A stretch of DNA of 36,948 bases, taken from Rikenellaceae bacterium (GTDB taxonomy: Bacteria > Bacteroidota > Bacteroidia > Bacteroidales > UBA932). The first letter of the stretch is position 1; each line of letters opens with the position of its first letter. Position numbers and translations under genes: made by a program. The notes beneath the pieces were generated by a model. The model was given only the letters and a program-made list of their open reading frames with translations, searched no databases and was not told the origin of the DNA. Below are positions 24,390-31,522 of this stretch, piece by piece. The stretch spans positions 1 through 36,948 of the forward strand of contig CAAGIG010000061.1 of NCBI GenBank assembly GCA_900769885.1, given 5' to 3'.

Positions 24390-25955
24390 TTACATCATAG
24401 ATTTCAATGCCTCCATCGCCGCTTCAAACTCGGGCGATGAGTCATTCAGCACTCTATAGAAAGCACCTCTGTCGTACAACGAACTTGCAATCAGAGCTTT
24501 CATATAATTTTCTATTTCAATTCTACTCTTTTCCAATTGTTCAGGAGCAGGCTTGATTCCCTTTTCCTCAGCCAAAGCTACAAGTCCATTCATCAACTCT
24601 GATGAAATGACAAATTTCGCGTCAAATTCCTTAAACGAGGGGTAAGCACGCTTCCATTGTTCCCGATTTCTGTCACATTCTGAATTGACATACTCGATAA
24701 CAACTCCTTGTCGTAGCAGAGAAGCATAGTAATCTGTATATGAAAGAGTATCGGTAGGGACAAAAACATCGGGTATGATACCGCCTCCACCGTACACAAT
24801 CCTACCCTGTTTCAAAGTTCTGTATTTCAACGAGTCCGGCATATGAATACTATCTTTTGCAAAAGACTCCCCACGCAAAAATCTCTCATAGAAATTTTTA
24901 TAATACTGCTCGCTGTTACCCTCCTGATATGGAGACTGGATTACCCTTCCCGATGGGGTATGATATCTTGCGACAGTCAATCTCAACTCCGAACCATCAT
25001 CCAAAGGAATGGCATTCTGTACAAGTCCTTTTCCAAAGGAGCGACGTCCTACAATTATTCCACGATCCTGATCCTGAATTGCACCCGCCAGAATTTCACT
25101 CGCTGAGGCCGAATTTTCATCAATCATAACTACCAGCGGACCTCTTGTGTAAAGCCCTGACCCATCTGCATTTTCCTGCATTCGCGGCATTGCTCTGCCA
25201 TCTGTATAGACAATCAGGTCTCCTGCCTGAAGAAATTCATTTGCAATACTGATTGCTGTAGGAAGATACCCACCTGAATTGCTGCGAAGGTCCATAATCA
25301 CCCCTTTGAGAGGTTTTGAAGCTTTGGAAAATGCCTCAACGATTTCAGAGTGAGAGGGTGCGGCAAAACGGCTTAGTTTGATATAAAGAATACCATCTTC
25401 AGGCTCATACGCAGCATCTACACTATTGATAGGAATTTTATCCCTTACCACCGAAAAATGGAGAGGTTCACTCACACCTCTGCGAAGGATTTCCAGTTCA
25501 GCTTTTGTCCCTTTGCTTCCTCTTAAAAAGTCATAAACTTTATTATTGGTAAGACCAATCCCCGCCACATTTTCCCCTGCAACCTTCAAAATCTTGTCGC
25601 CTGCCCTTAGACCTACTTTTTCAGAAGGACCGCCTGCAATGGTCGCCTGGACAGTCAGAGTATCCTTGATAATAGCGAACTCTATACCTATACCTTCAAA
25701 ATTGCCCACCAAAGGCTCATTCATCGCCTTGACATCCTCTGCAGAAATATACGAGGAGTGAGGATCAAGTTCTGCCACTGCCGAAATTAGCGCTTGTTCT
25801 GTTATCTTGCTGATATTCACCGTATCAACATACAACACATCTATCAAATAGAGCGCCTGGTTCAATTTATTCAAAGCCCTTTGCAACTTGACACTTTGTG
25901 CAGAAAGAGAAAATCCGGACAAAAGAATCAGAAGGACAAGTGTTATCTTCTTCAT
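24390..25955 (-). CDS. Secreted S41-family (C-terminal processing) peptidase
   Basis: A 521-aa exported serine protease. The signal peptide is MKKITLVLLILLSGFSLSA. The order is an N-terminal helical part, a PDZ domain at about 85-170 (GIGIEFAIIKDTLTVQ, GLRAGDKILKVAG), and the S41 catalytic core at about 185-345. The catalytic Ser lies in MIDENSASASE (282-286) and the Lys in RRSFGKGLVQ (Lys309). A C-terminal region of about 170 aa follows. Family members cut C-termini of periplasmic proteins. It is 1 nt after the RNase Z gene, so it is likely the last gene of the rpsA unit. Confidence 0.95.
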   Translation of the reverse strand: MKKITLVLLILLSGFSLSAQSVKLQRALNKLNQALYLIDVLYVDTVNISKITEQALISAVAELDPHSSYISAEDVKAMNEPLVGNFEGIGIEFAIIKDTLTVQATIAGGPSEKVGLRAGDKILKVAGENVAGIGLTNNKVYDFLRGSKGTKAELEILRRGVSEPLHFSVVRDKIPINSVDAAYEPEDGILYIKLSRFAAPSHSEIVEAFSKASKPLKGVIMDLRSNSGGYLPTAISIANEFLQAGDLIVYTDGRAMPRMQENADGSGLYTRGPLVVMIDENSASASEILAGAIQDQDRGIIVGRRSFGKGLVQNAIPLDDGSELRLTVARYHTPSGRVIQSPYQEGNSEQYYKNFYERFLRGESFAKDSIHMPDSLKYRTLKQGRIVYGGGGIIPDVFVPTDTLSYTDYYASLLRQGVVIEYVNSECDRNREQWKRAYPSFKEFDAKFVISSELMNGLVALAEEKGIKPAPEQLEKSRIEIENYMKALIASSLYDRGAFYRVLNDSSPEFEAAMEALKSMM

Positions 25956-25956
25956 A

Positions 25957-26886
25957 TTATATACTGTTTTTTATTAGAGGAACTTCAAATTCCATACCTG
26001 TTTCTGCTGCATAGGTCTCAGCAAAAACTTCCCTAGCCTGAGCCAATAAGAGTGAGGAGTCATAATACCTTGAGGAATAGTGTCCTATGACAAGTTTTCC
26101 CACCTTTGCACTCTTTGCTATCTGAGCAGCCTGTGCAGCTGTCGAATGAAATCTCGATTCAGCTATCTCCTCAAATTCATTGCTGAAAGTCGCCTCGTGA
26201 TAAAGGAGATCTACACCCGCTACCTCCTGCGCAACCTTTTGATTTGCAGCTGTATCGCAACAATATGCAAAACTTCTCGGCGTATACGGAATATAGGTAA
26301 AATCACCGTTTTGCAATTCCCTGTCCCCTCTTTTAACATTCTTACCCGCCTTTAATGCCAATATCTCTTCAACAGTTAAATTTTCCTCCGCAATTTTTTC
26401 TTTTATAACATTTATAGGAGGCTCATTCTCACTGAATATATAACCATAAGTCTCCTTACAATGGTACAAAGGAAATGCTTCTACCTTCAGCTCTGAATCA
26501 GAGTAAATCACACACCTTGAATCAGTTTTAACTGGTATGCACTCCATTTCATAAGACGGATCATCCACAAAATAATCACTGTAGAATTTAATCACATCTG
26601 CCAATTGTTCAGGACCATATAATTGAAGCTTTTCTGTACGGCCGGATAGAGCCATTGAGGAAAGCAGACCGAACAATCCGAACAGATGATCCCCGTGAAG
26701 ATGACTGATAAAGATCATACTGATTCTAAGCATAGGCAAATGATACCTTTTCAGCAACATCTGCGCACCTTCACCACAGTCTATAAGGAACAAGCGCCCA
26801 CATATATTCAATATGTGAGCGCTAGGGTATCTATTCGTTGTCGGAGATGCTGATGAGACCCCCAGTGTTACCAACGAAAATTTCAT
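25957..26886 (-). CDS. rnz: Ribonuclease Z
   Basis: Metallo-beta-lactamase fold endoribonuclease that removes the 3' trailer of tRNA precursors. The zinc motif SHLHGDHLFGLFGLLSS (HxHxDH, residues 61-77) is followed by LYHEATF and IGHYSSRY, which carry later metal ligands, and by the SRFHSTAAQAAQIAK helix. Length 309 aa fits the short RNase Z form. It lies between rpsA (2 nt) and the S41 protease (1 nt), which couples tRNA processing, translation and proteolysis in one transcript. Confidence 0.95.
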   Translation of the reverse strand: MKFSLVTLGVSSASPTTNRYPSAHILNICGRLFLIDCGEGAQMLLKRYHLPMLRISMIFISHLHGDHLFGLFGLLSSMALSGRTEKLQLYGPEQLADVIKFYSDYFVDDPSYEMECIPVKTDSRCVIYSDSELKVEAFPLYHCKETYGYIFSENEPPINVIKEKIAEENLTVEEILALKAGKNVKRGDRELQNGDFTYIPYTPRSFAYCCDTAANQKVAQEVAGVDLLYHEATFSNEFEEIAESRFHSTAAQAAQIAKSAKVGKLVIGHYSSRYYDSSLLLAQAREVFAETYAAETGMEFEVPLIKNSI

Positions 26887-26888
26887 AA

Positions 26889-28694
26889 TTATTTAGCTTC
26901 GTTAGCCATTTTTTCTTTAAGGTCAGCAAGTTCAGAGATGTCACCAAGAGTGGTTTTTTCCAAGTTTGCTTTAAGTTTTTTAACAGCTTTTTGTGTGCTG
27001 TCTACTTCTTTTTGCATCTCTTCTTTCTTAGGCTCTTCCCAAAGTTTAGTGTGAGAAAGAACAATCTTCTTGTTAGACTTGTTGAACTCAACTACTTTGA
27101 ATTGTAGTTTTTCGTTAGCGTTAGCTGTAGTTCCGTCTTGTTTTAGAAGATTTTTGATTGAAGCAAAACCTTCGATACCTTCAGCAAGTGCGATAGTAGC
27201 ACCTTTGTCTACGAAGTTAACGATAGTACCTTCGTGAACTGAACCAAGGGTATAGATTGTTTCGAATACATCCCAAGGATTTTCTTCAAGTTGTTTGTGA
27301 CCAAGGCTCAAACGACGGTTTTCTTTATCAACTTCTAGTACGAATACATCAAGTTTGTCTCCGATTGAAGTGAATTCAGATGGATGTTTGATTTTCTTTG
27401 TCCAAGACAAGTCGCTGATGTGAACTAGTCCGTCAACACCTTCTTCAAGTTCTACGAATACACCGAAGTTGGTGAAGTTACGTACAGTTGCAGTGTGTTT
27501 AGAGTTGATAGGGTATCTTTCGCTGATGTTTGCCCAAGGATCTTCTTTAAGTTGTTTGATACCAAGAGACATTTTTCTTTCTTCTCTGTCGATGGTAAGG
27601 ATAACAGCTTCAACTTCGTCGCCAACTTTCAAGAAATCTTGTGCGCTGCGTAGGTGAAGTGACCAAGACATTTCTGAAACGTGGATAAGACCTTCAACAC
27701 CAGGTTGGATTTCTACGAATGCACCGTAGTCAGCCAATACAACTACTTTACCTGTTACTTTGTCACCAACGTTCAATTCTGCTGAAAGAGCATCCCAAGG
27801 ATGAGCTTGAAGTTGTTTTAGACCAAGAGCGATACGTTTTTTGGTATCATCGAAGTCAAGGATAACAACGTTGATCTTTTGGTCAAGAGCAACCACTTCT
27901 TCAGGGTTGTTGATTCTGCCCCAAGATAGGTCGGTAATGTGAACAAGACCGTCAACACCGCCAAGGTCAACGAATACACCATAAGGAGTGATGTTTTTAA
28001 CGGTACCTTCAAGGATTTGACCTTTTTCAAGTTTACCGATGATGTCAGCTTTTTGAGCTTCGATTTCAGCTTCGATAAGAGCTTTGTGAGAAACGACAAC
28101 GTTACGGTATTCGTTATTGATTTTAACAATCTTGAAGTCCATTGTTTTGTTAACGAATACATCGTAGTCTCTGATAGGTTTAACGTCGATTTGTGAACCA
28201 GGCAAGAATGCTTCGATTCCGAATACATCAACGATCATACCGCCTTTAGTACGACATTTAACGTAACCTTTAACGATTTCATCTTTTTCAAATGCATCGT
28301 TCACTAGATCCCAAGAGCGTAGTGAATGAGCTTTTCTGTGCGATAGAATCAACTGACCTTTTTTGTCTTCAGCTGTTTCTACGTAAACTTCTACTTTGTC
28401 ACCAGGTTTGATATCTGGATTGTAACGGAATTCTGAGATGTTGATCACACCTTCACTCTTGTAACCGATGTTTACAAGAACTTCACGTTTGTTAACTGCC
28501 ATTACAACACCCTCAACAACTTCGTGCTCAACTACTTTTGAAAGAGTTTGGTTGTAACTGTCTTCGATGGTTTTTTTGTCTACATCGTAAAGTGCATCTT
28601 GTTCAAAGCTATCCCAGTCGAATTGGTCAACGGGAACTGATGCGTTGCTTTTTCTTGCGATGGTTTGATCCATCATTTCTTTTTCTTTAGTCAT
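26889..28694 (-). CDS. rpsA: 30S ribosomal protein S1
   Basis: A 601-aa protein with six S1 RNA-binding domains: starts near VVEGVVMAVN, VKGYVKCRTKG, LEGTVKNITPYGVFVDL, VTGKVVVLADYGAFVEI, HTATVRNFTNFGVFVEL and HEGTIVNFVDKGATIAL. S1 recruits and unfolds mRNA on the 30S subunit and is especially important where Shine-Dalgarno signals are weak, as they are in Bacteroidota. The three central domains end in the typical GLVHISDLSW. The C-terminal tail is Lys/Glu rich. The codon use looks uniform and biased, as for a highly expressed gene. It heads the rpsA-rnz-S41 unit. Confidence 0.96.
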   Translation of the reverse strand: MTKEKEMMDQTIARKSNASVPVDQFDWDSFEQDALYDVDKKTIEDSYNQTLSKVVEHEVVEGVVMAVNKREVLVNIGYKSEGVINISEFRYNPDIKPGDKVEVYVETAEDKKGQLILSHRKAHSLRSWDLVNDAFEKDEIVKGYVKCRTKGGMIVDVFGIEAFLPGSQIDVKPIRDYDVFVNKTMDFKIVKINNEYRNVVVSHKALIEAEIEAQKADIIGKLEKGQILEGTVKNITPYGVFVDLGGVDGLVHITDLSWGRINNPEEVVALDQKINVVILDFDDTKKRIALGLKQLQAHPWDALSAELNVGDKVTGKVVVLADYGAFVEIQPGVEGLIHVSEMSWSLHLRSAQDFLKVGDEVEAVILTIDREERKMSLGIKQLKEDPWANISERYPINSKHTATVRNFTNFGVFVELEEGVDGLVHISDLSWTKKIKHPSEFTSIGDKLDVFVLEVDKENRRLSLGHKQLEENPWDVFETIYTLGSVHEGTIVNFVDKGATIALAEGIEGFASIKNLLKQDGTTANANEKLQFKVVEFNKSNKKIVLSHTKLWEEPKKEEMQKEVDSTQKAVKKLKANLEKTTLGDISELADLKEKMANEAK

Positions 28695-28741
28695 AAATTG
28701 TTAATAATTACTTCTAAATAGTGGTTAGACATTATGTATAG

Positions 28742-28759
28742 TCCCTTTTTTCAAAGGGA
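28742..28759 (-). promoter_or_regulatory. Hairpin in the rpsA leader
   Basis: A 7-bp perfect inverted repeat (TCCCTTT and AAAGGGA) with a 4-nt loop stands just after the rpsA transcription start and about 48 nt before the start codon. It is followed by a pyrimidine/purine tract but no T run. It might take part in autoregulation by S1; this is a guess. Confidence 0.45.
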
Positions 28760-28762
28760 GCG

Positions 28763-28794
28763 CAAAAGTAAATACTATTTTATTCTTTTCCAAA
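28763..28794 (-). promoter_or_regulatory. Promoter of rpsA
   Basis: Minus strand: TTTG (28794-28791), 20-nt spacer, TACTTTTG (28770-28763). It leaves a leader of about 65 nt. Confidence 0.75.
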
Positions 28795-28866
28795 TGTTTT
28801 TCAAGAAGTTATAACATTTTCAAAGGATTAAACAACAATCCTGCCATTACATTCAATCAAGTCTCC

Positions 28867-28899
28867 TAAAAAAGGAAAAGCCCGGTGCAATACCGAGCT
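28867..28899 (-). terminator. Intrinsic terminator after the lyase gene
   Basis: On the minus strand AGCTCGGT pairs with ACCGGGCT (8 bp with one G-T pair, 5-nt loop ATTGC), followed by TTTTCC and a run of T. It stands about 105 nt after the lyase stop, so the transcript has a fairly long 3' tail. The bases between hold no open frame of note. Confidence 0.8.
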
Positions 28900-29003
28900 C
28901 TATTCCAATATATGTCAGCATCTTACCTTAAGAGCGCATCATCCACTCATCCTTTTTGCAATGACTGCTCCCGGAGCACTTGAATTAAAAACCTCTACAC
29001 AGG

Positions 29004-30446
29004 TTATCTTTCTCCCAAATCCTCTTTATATTTTGCAATAAGCTTTTCGGGCCAGTCGGTCAAAGGTTTCAATGGAGTCCTGAAACATCTAACCATTCCG
29101 GGGATATCCTCGTATGCCATTGGACCAAGAAGTTCCCTGTTGTCATACAACCATTGAAGTCTGTCCAATGCATACATTGCCTGAGACAAAGTAAATACTT
29201 TTCTTGGGAATGCAATTCTGACAAGTTCCATATCTGCCACGATAGTAGGGTCAGTTGCAGAAACCTCAGAGGCAGTACCACCTTCCATTGCTCTGACACC
29301 TGAGCACAAATAAAGACCTGCCGCCACAGCGCTTGCAGGATAATCTTTCACAGGAATATGCTCGCAGAATTTTTTTGCATCAATATGTGCTCCAAGGACA
29401 CCCGGAGGAGTCACCATTGGGATACCTCTTTTAACCGCCTCATTGACAAAGAATTTGATAAACGATGGACTTTGAGAAACATACTCCTCGTCGGTAGCCT
29501 CGTGAAGACCTTGAATCATTGCCTCGATCTCCTTCATCGACATACCGCCGTAAGTAACATAACCCTCAAATACCGCAACCACCTGATCCATCTTCAACTT
29601 GTCCTGATAATTGTCGGTACAAATTACAGCACCGCGGGTACAAGTGAATTTTCGGGCAGAGAAATATACGATATCGGCCAAATCACACATCATTCTGATA
29701 ATCTCAGCAAGAGTTTTATTGGCATATTGCTCTTCGCGCTCGATAATCAACAGAGCATTTTCTGCCAAAAGTGTAGCATCGAGAAGGATTCTCAAACCAT
29801 ACTTATCAGCAACCTTTCTTACCTCTTTATAATTAGACATAGAAAATGGCTGGCCACCGATAAGATTTGTAGAGGCCTCCATTCTAATAAAAGGTATATG
29901 CTCCACTCCATTCTCCTCAATACATTCAATAAGTCTGTCAATCTGAACATTACCCTTGAACTGGTCATCCGAGGCAGAAACAAAAGCAGACTTGTCAACA
30001 AGTTCTACTGCTCTACCACCATTAAGTGTGATATGATTGATAGTACTTCCAAAATGGTAGTTCATAGGAACCACATCACCTTGCTTCAAAAGGGCGCGCA
30101 TAATCACATTCTCCGCAGCACGGCCCTGATGCGCAGGAACCACATATCTCTTACCAAGGACCTGTAACACAGCATCTTCCAACCTTGCAAAGGTCTCCGA
30201 TCCTGCATAAGCATCATCAGCACGCATCATCGCAGCAAGCTGCAAATCACTCATAGCATTCGTGCCACTGTCGGTAAGCATATCAAGGAAAACACTCTTT
30301 GAATCAATTCTATATGTATTGTAACCGGCCTTTTTAATCGCTTCATATCTCTCATCAACAGAAAGGAGGTTGATTTTTTGAACAACTCTCGCTCTATGAA
30401 ACTCCAACGGAATATCGATGCCGGTATAAAATTTAACTTTTGCCAT
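29004..30446 (-). CDS. Divergent tryptophanase/tyrosine phenol-lyase family PLP lyase
   Basis: A 480-aa fold-type I PLP enzyme of the beta-eliminating lyase family (tryptophanase and tyrosine phenol-lyase). The family frame is clear: LTDSGTNAMSD, DDAYAGSETF, PAHQGRAAEN, NLIGGQPFSM, and the PLP lysine in SARKF (Lys266); the substrate carboxylate arginine is conserved in FPRK (Arg415). Several key residues differ from both enzymes as I recall them: the Arg that follows the PLP-nitrogen Asp (DATR or DSAR) is Leu226 here; KKD at the PLP lysine is RKF; the TPL Arg381 position is Gly389; and the TnaA His463 region reads RCFR. The reaction is thus uncertain. I start at ATG 30446, which follows a -7 match; an in-frame start 27 codons upstream would lie across the promoter. 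Confidence 0.88.
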   Translation of the reverse strand: MAKVKFYTGIDIPLEFHRARVVQKINLLSVDERYEAIKKAGYNTYRIDSKSVFLDMLTDSGTNAMSDLQLAAMMRADDAYAGSETFARLEDAVLQVLGKRYVVPAHQGRAAENVIMRALLKQGDVVPMNYHFGSTINHITLNGGRAVELVDKSAFVSASDDQFKGNVQIDRLIECIEENGVEHIPFIRMEASTNLIGGQPFSMSNYKEVRKVADKYGLRILLDATLLAENALLIIEREEQYANKTLAEIIRMMCDLADIVYFSARKFTCTRGAVICTDNYQDKLKMDQVVAVFEGYVTYGGMSMKEIEAMIQGLHEATDEEYVSQSPSFIKFFVNEAVKRGIPMVTPPGVLGAHIDAKKFCEHIPVKDYPASAVAAGLYLCSGVRAMEGGTASEVSATDPTIVADMELVRIAFPRKVFTLSQAMYALDRLQWLYDNRELLGPMAYEDIPGMVRCFRTPLKPLTDWPEKLIAKYKEDLGER

Positions 30447-30465
30447 ATTATTAATGAATAGTCTG

Positions 30466-30473
30466 CAAAAGTA
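30466..30473 (-). promoter_or_regulatory. -7 element of the lyase gene
   Basis: Minus strand TACTTTTG, a match to TAnnTTTG, 19 nt before the chosen ATG. No TTTG is found at the usual distance. This supports ATG 30446 as the true start. Confidence 0.55.
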
Positions 30474-30612
30474 ACCTTTTTTTAACAAACTCTCTGAATT
30501 TTCTTGGGATTTTTCTTCCGCCACCACACCTTACAACAAAAATCAACTTCCCCAACCACTCCTCTGCCATTCCCGAGCACAACACCTCCGTCATCCACGA
30601 CTACGACACCCC

Positions 30613-30665
30613 GTCATCCCCGACTACGATCGGGGATCCAGATACCCGGTCAAGCTGGGTGTGAC
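30613..30665. repeat. 53-bp inverted-repeat element, copy 1
   Basis: Starts GTCATCCCCG at 30613 and has the core CGATCGGGGATCCAGATACC followed by CGGTCAAGC. The right end (CTGGGTGTGAC) is a degraded form of CCGGGGATGAC. The 23 bases before it (ending ACGACACC) are a near copy of its own first 23 bases. It runs straight into the 18-19-bp units. Confidence 0.75.
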
Positions 30666-30709
30666 CGAAAAGCCGGGTATAACCAAAAGAACCAGGTATG
30701 ACCGAAAGT
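30652..30709. repeat. Short tandem units, cluster 1 (three units of 18-19 bp)
   Basis: Units of the type AAGCCGGGTATAACCAAAAG: three in a row with period 18 then 19. They begin inside the right arm of the 53-bp element, so they seem to grow from it. Confidence 0.65.
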
Positions 30710-30931
30710 CTACGCTGCCGTGCACTCACACCTCTTAGAACGCACTCTGATGCATATCACTGCCCGTCAATCACCAAAATCGACTACGCTAACGTGCGCC
30801 AACCCACATTAAAAGACACTCCGGCAATGTTCTCTGCCCGGCAGCAAACAAATTAGACAATACTACCGTGCACCAACTCATTTTAAAAGCCATTCTAACA
30901 ACATCACCTGCCCGGCAGCGTTAAGGAGACC
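30710..30931. repeat. 74-bp tandem repeat, three diverged copies
   Basis: Copies at 30710-30783, 30784-30857 and 30858-30931. The anchor CGTGC recurs at 30719, 30793 and 30867 and CTGCCCG at 30760, 30834 and 30908, all exactly 74 bp apart. Copies 2 and 3 also share TTAAAAG, and CTGCCCGGCAGC. The period is not a multiple of three, which argues against a protein. Confidence 0.75.
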
Positions 30932-31094
30932 GTTTAGACATTGTAGAGACTTACTCAATATTGGCAGATTATAAACTAAGGAATTGAGATTGCGAAAATG
31001 AAGGGAAATGAACATTGCCCATAACAACGTCAGCATAACCAAATAAAATATCCAAGATAGCAACACCACAGCCATCACCGACTACAATACCCCC

Positions 31095-31147
31095 GTCATC
31101 CCCGACCCCGATCGGGGATCCAGATACCCGGTCAAGCCGGGGATGAC
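31095..31147. repeat. 53-bp inverted-repeat element, copy 2 (complete)
   Basis: Ends are perfect inverted 10-mers, GTCATCCCCG (31095-31104) and CGGGGATGAC (31138-31147). Inside is a perfect 12-bp palindrome CCCCGATCGGGG (31106-31117). Both halves can fold, so it would form a compact structure in RNA or single-stranded DNA. It resembles REP/MITE-like intergenic elements. Confidence 0.8.
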
Positions 31148-31174
31148 ATCACAAGCTTGGCATAACAGAAAGAA

Positions 31175-31286
31175 CCTACTAGGGAACGAAACAGATAAAC
31201 CATTCACTGGTACCGCATAAATGACATCGTTTCATAACGATAATCAACCTACCAGGGAATAAATCATAAGAACCGTTCCCTAGTAG
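31175..31286. repeat. Long inverted repeat with 13-bp perfect arms
   Basis: CTACTAGGGAACG (31176-31188) and CGTTCCCTAGTAG (31274-31286) are perfect inverted copies 85 bp apart. A third, near-direct copy of the left arm (AACCTACCAGGGAAT) lies at about 31246-31260. Confidence 0.7.
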
Positions 31287-31315
31287 CATCGACCAACGAT
31301 ACATTACACACCAAA

Positions 31316-31430
31316 CCAGATACCCGGTCAAGCCGAGTATAACCAAAAGAACCAAGCATAACCGAAAAGCCAGGTATGACCAAAAAGCCGAGCATAACCG
31401 AAAGAACCAGATATGATCAAAAAGCCAAGC
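31316..31430. repeat. Partial 53-bp element plus short tandem units, cluster 2
   Basis: CCAGATACCCGGTCAAGCCG (31316 onward) is the right half of the 53-bp element, followed by about five units of 18-19 bp of the type AGCCGAGTATAACCAAAAGA ending near 31430. The units alternate between ACC and GCC starts, and ATAACC and ATGACC centres, as in cluster 1. Confidence 0.7.
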
Positions 31431-31522
31431 AGATGTTCCGAAGCTCATAAAACACAAGAGCCGCGATTCTCAAGAAATGAGTTCGCAGCTCCTGATATAT
31501 TCACACCGCATTGGGCAGCAGA

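Larger units (their letters stand above)
30474..31522. other. Gene-free repeat island
   Basis: About 1050 bases without any credible gene between the lyase promoter and the ahcY stop. It holds three copies of a 74-bp repeat, two copies of a 53-bp inverted-repeat element with a third partial copy, two runs of 18-19-bp units, and a separate long inverted repeat (listed below). The open frames in it are short, lack start signals and are broken by repeat periods that are not multiples of three. GC content looks higher than in neighbouring genes. Confidence 0.8.

Noticed and set aside
29358..30167. A 269-codon plus-strand open frame opposite the lyase gene
   Set aside because: It is antisense to a well-supported family member, has no recognisable domain and its composition mirrors the codon bias of the true gene.
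30710..31430. CRISPR array
   Set aside because: The repeats are adjacent or diverged with no unique spacers of constant length, and no cas gene is present.
31179..31457. A 92-codon minus-strand frame with hydrophobic repeats in the repeat island
   Set aside because: Its apparent repeated peptide (FRLCS-type) is the translation of the 18-19-bp tandem units; there is no ribosome-binding signal and no family.
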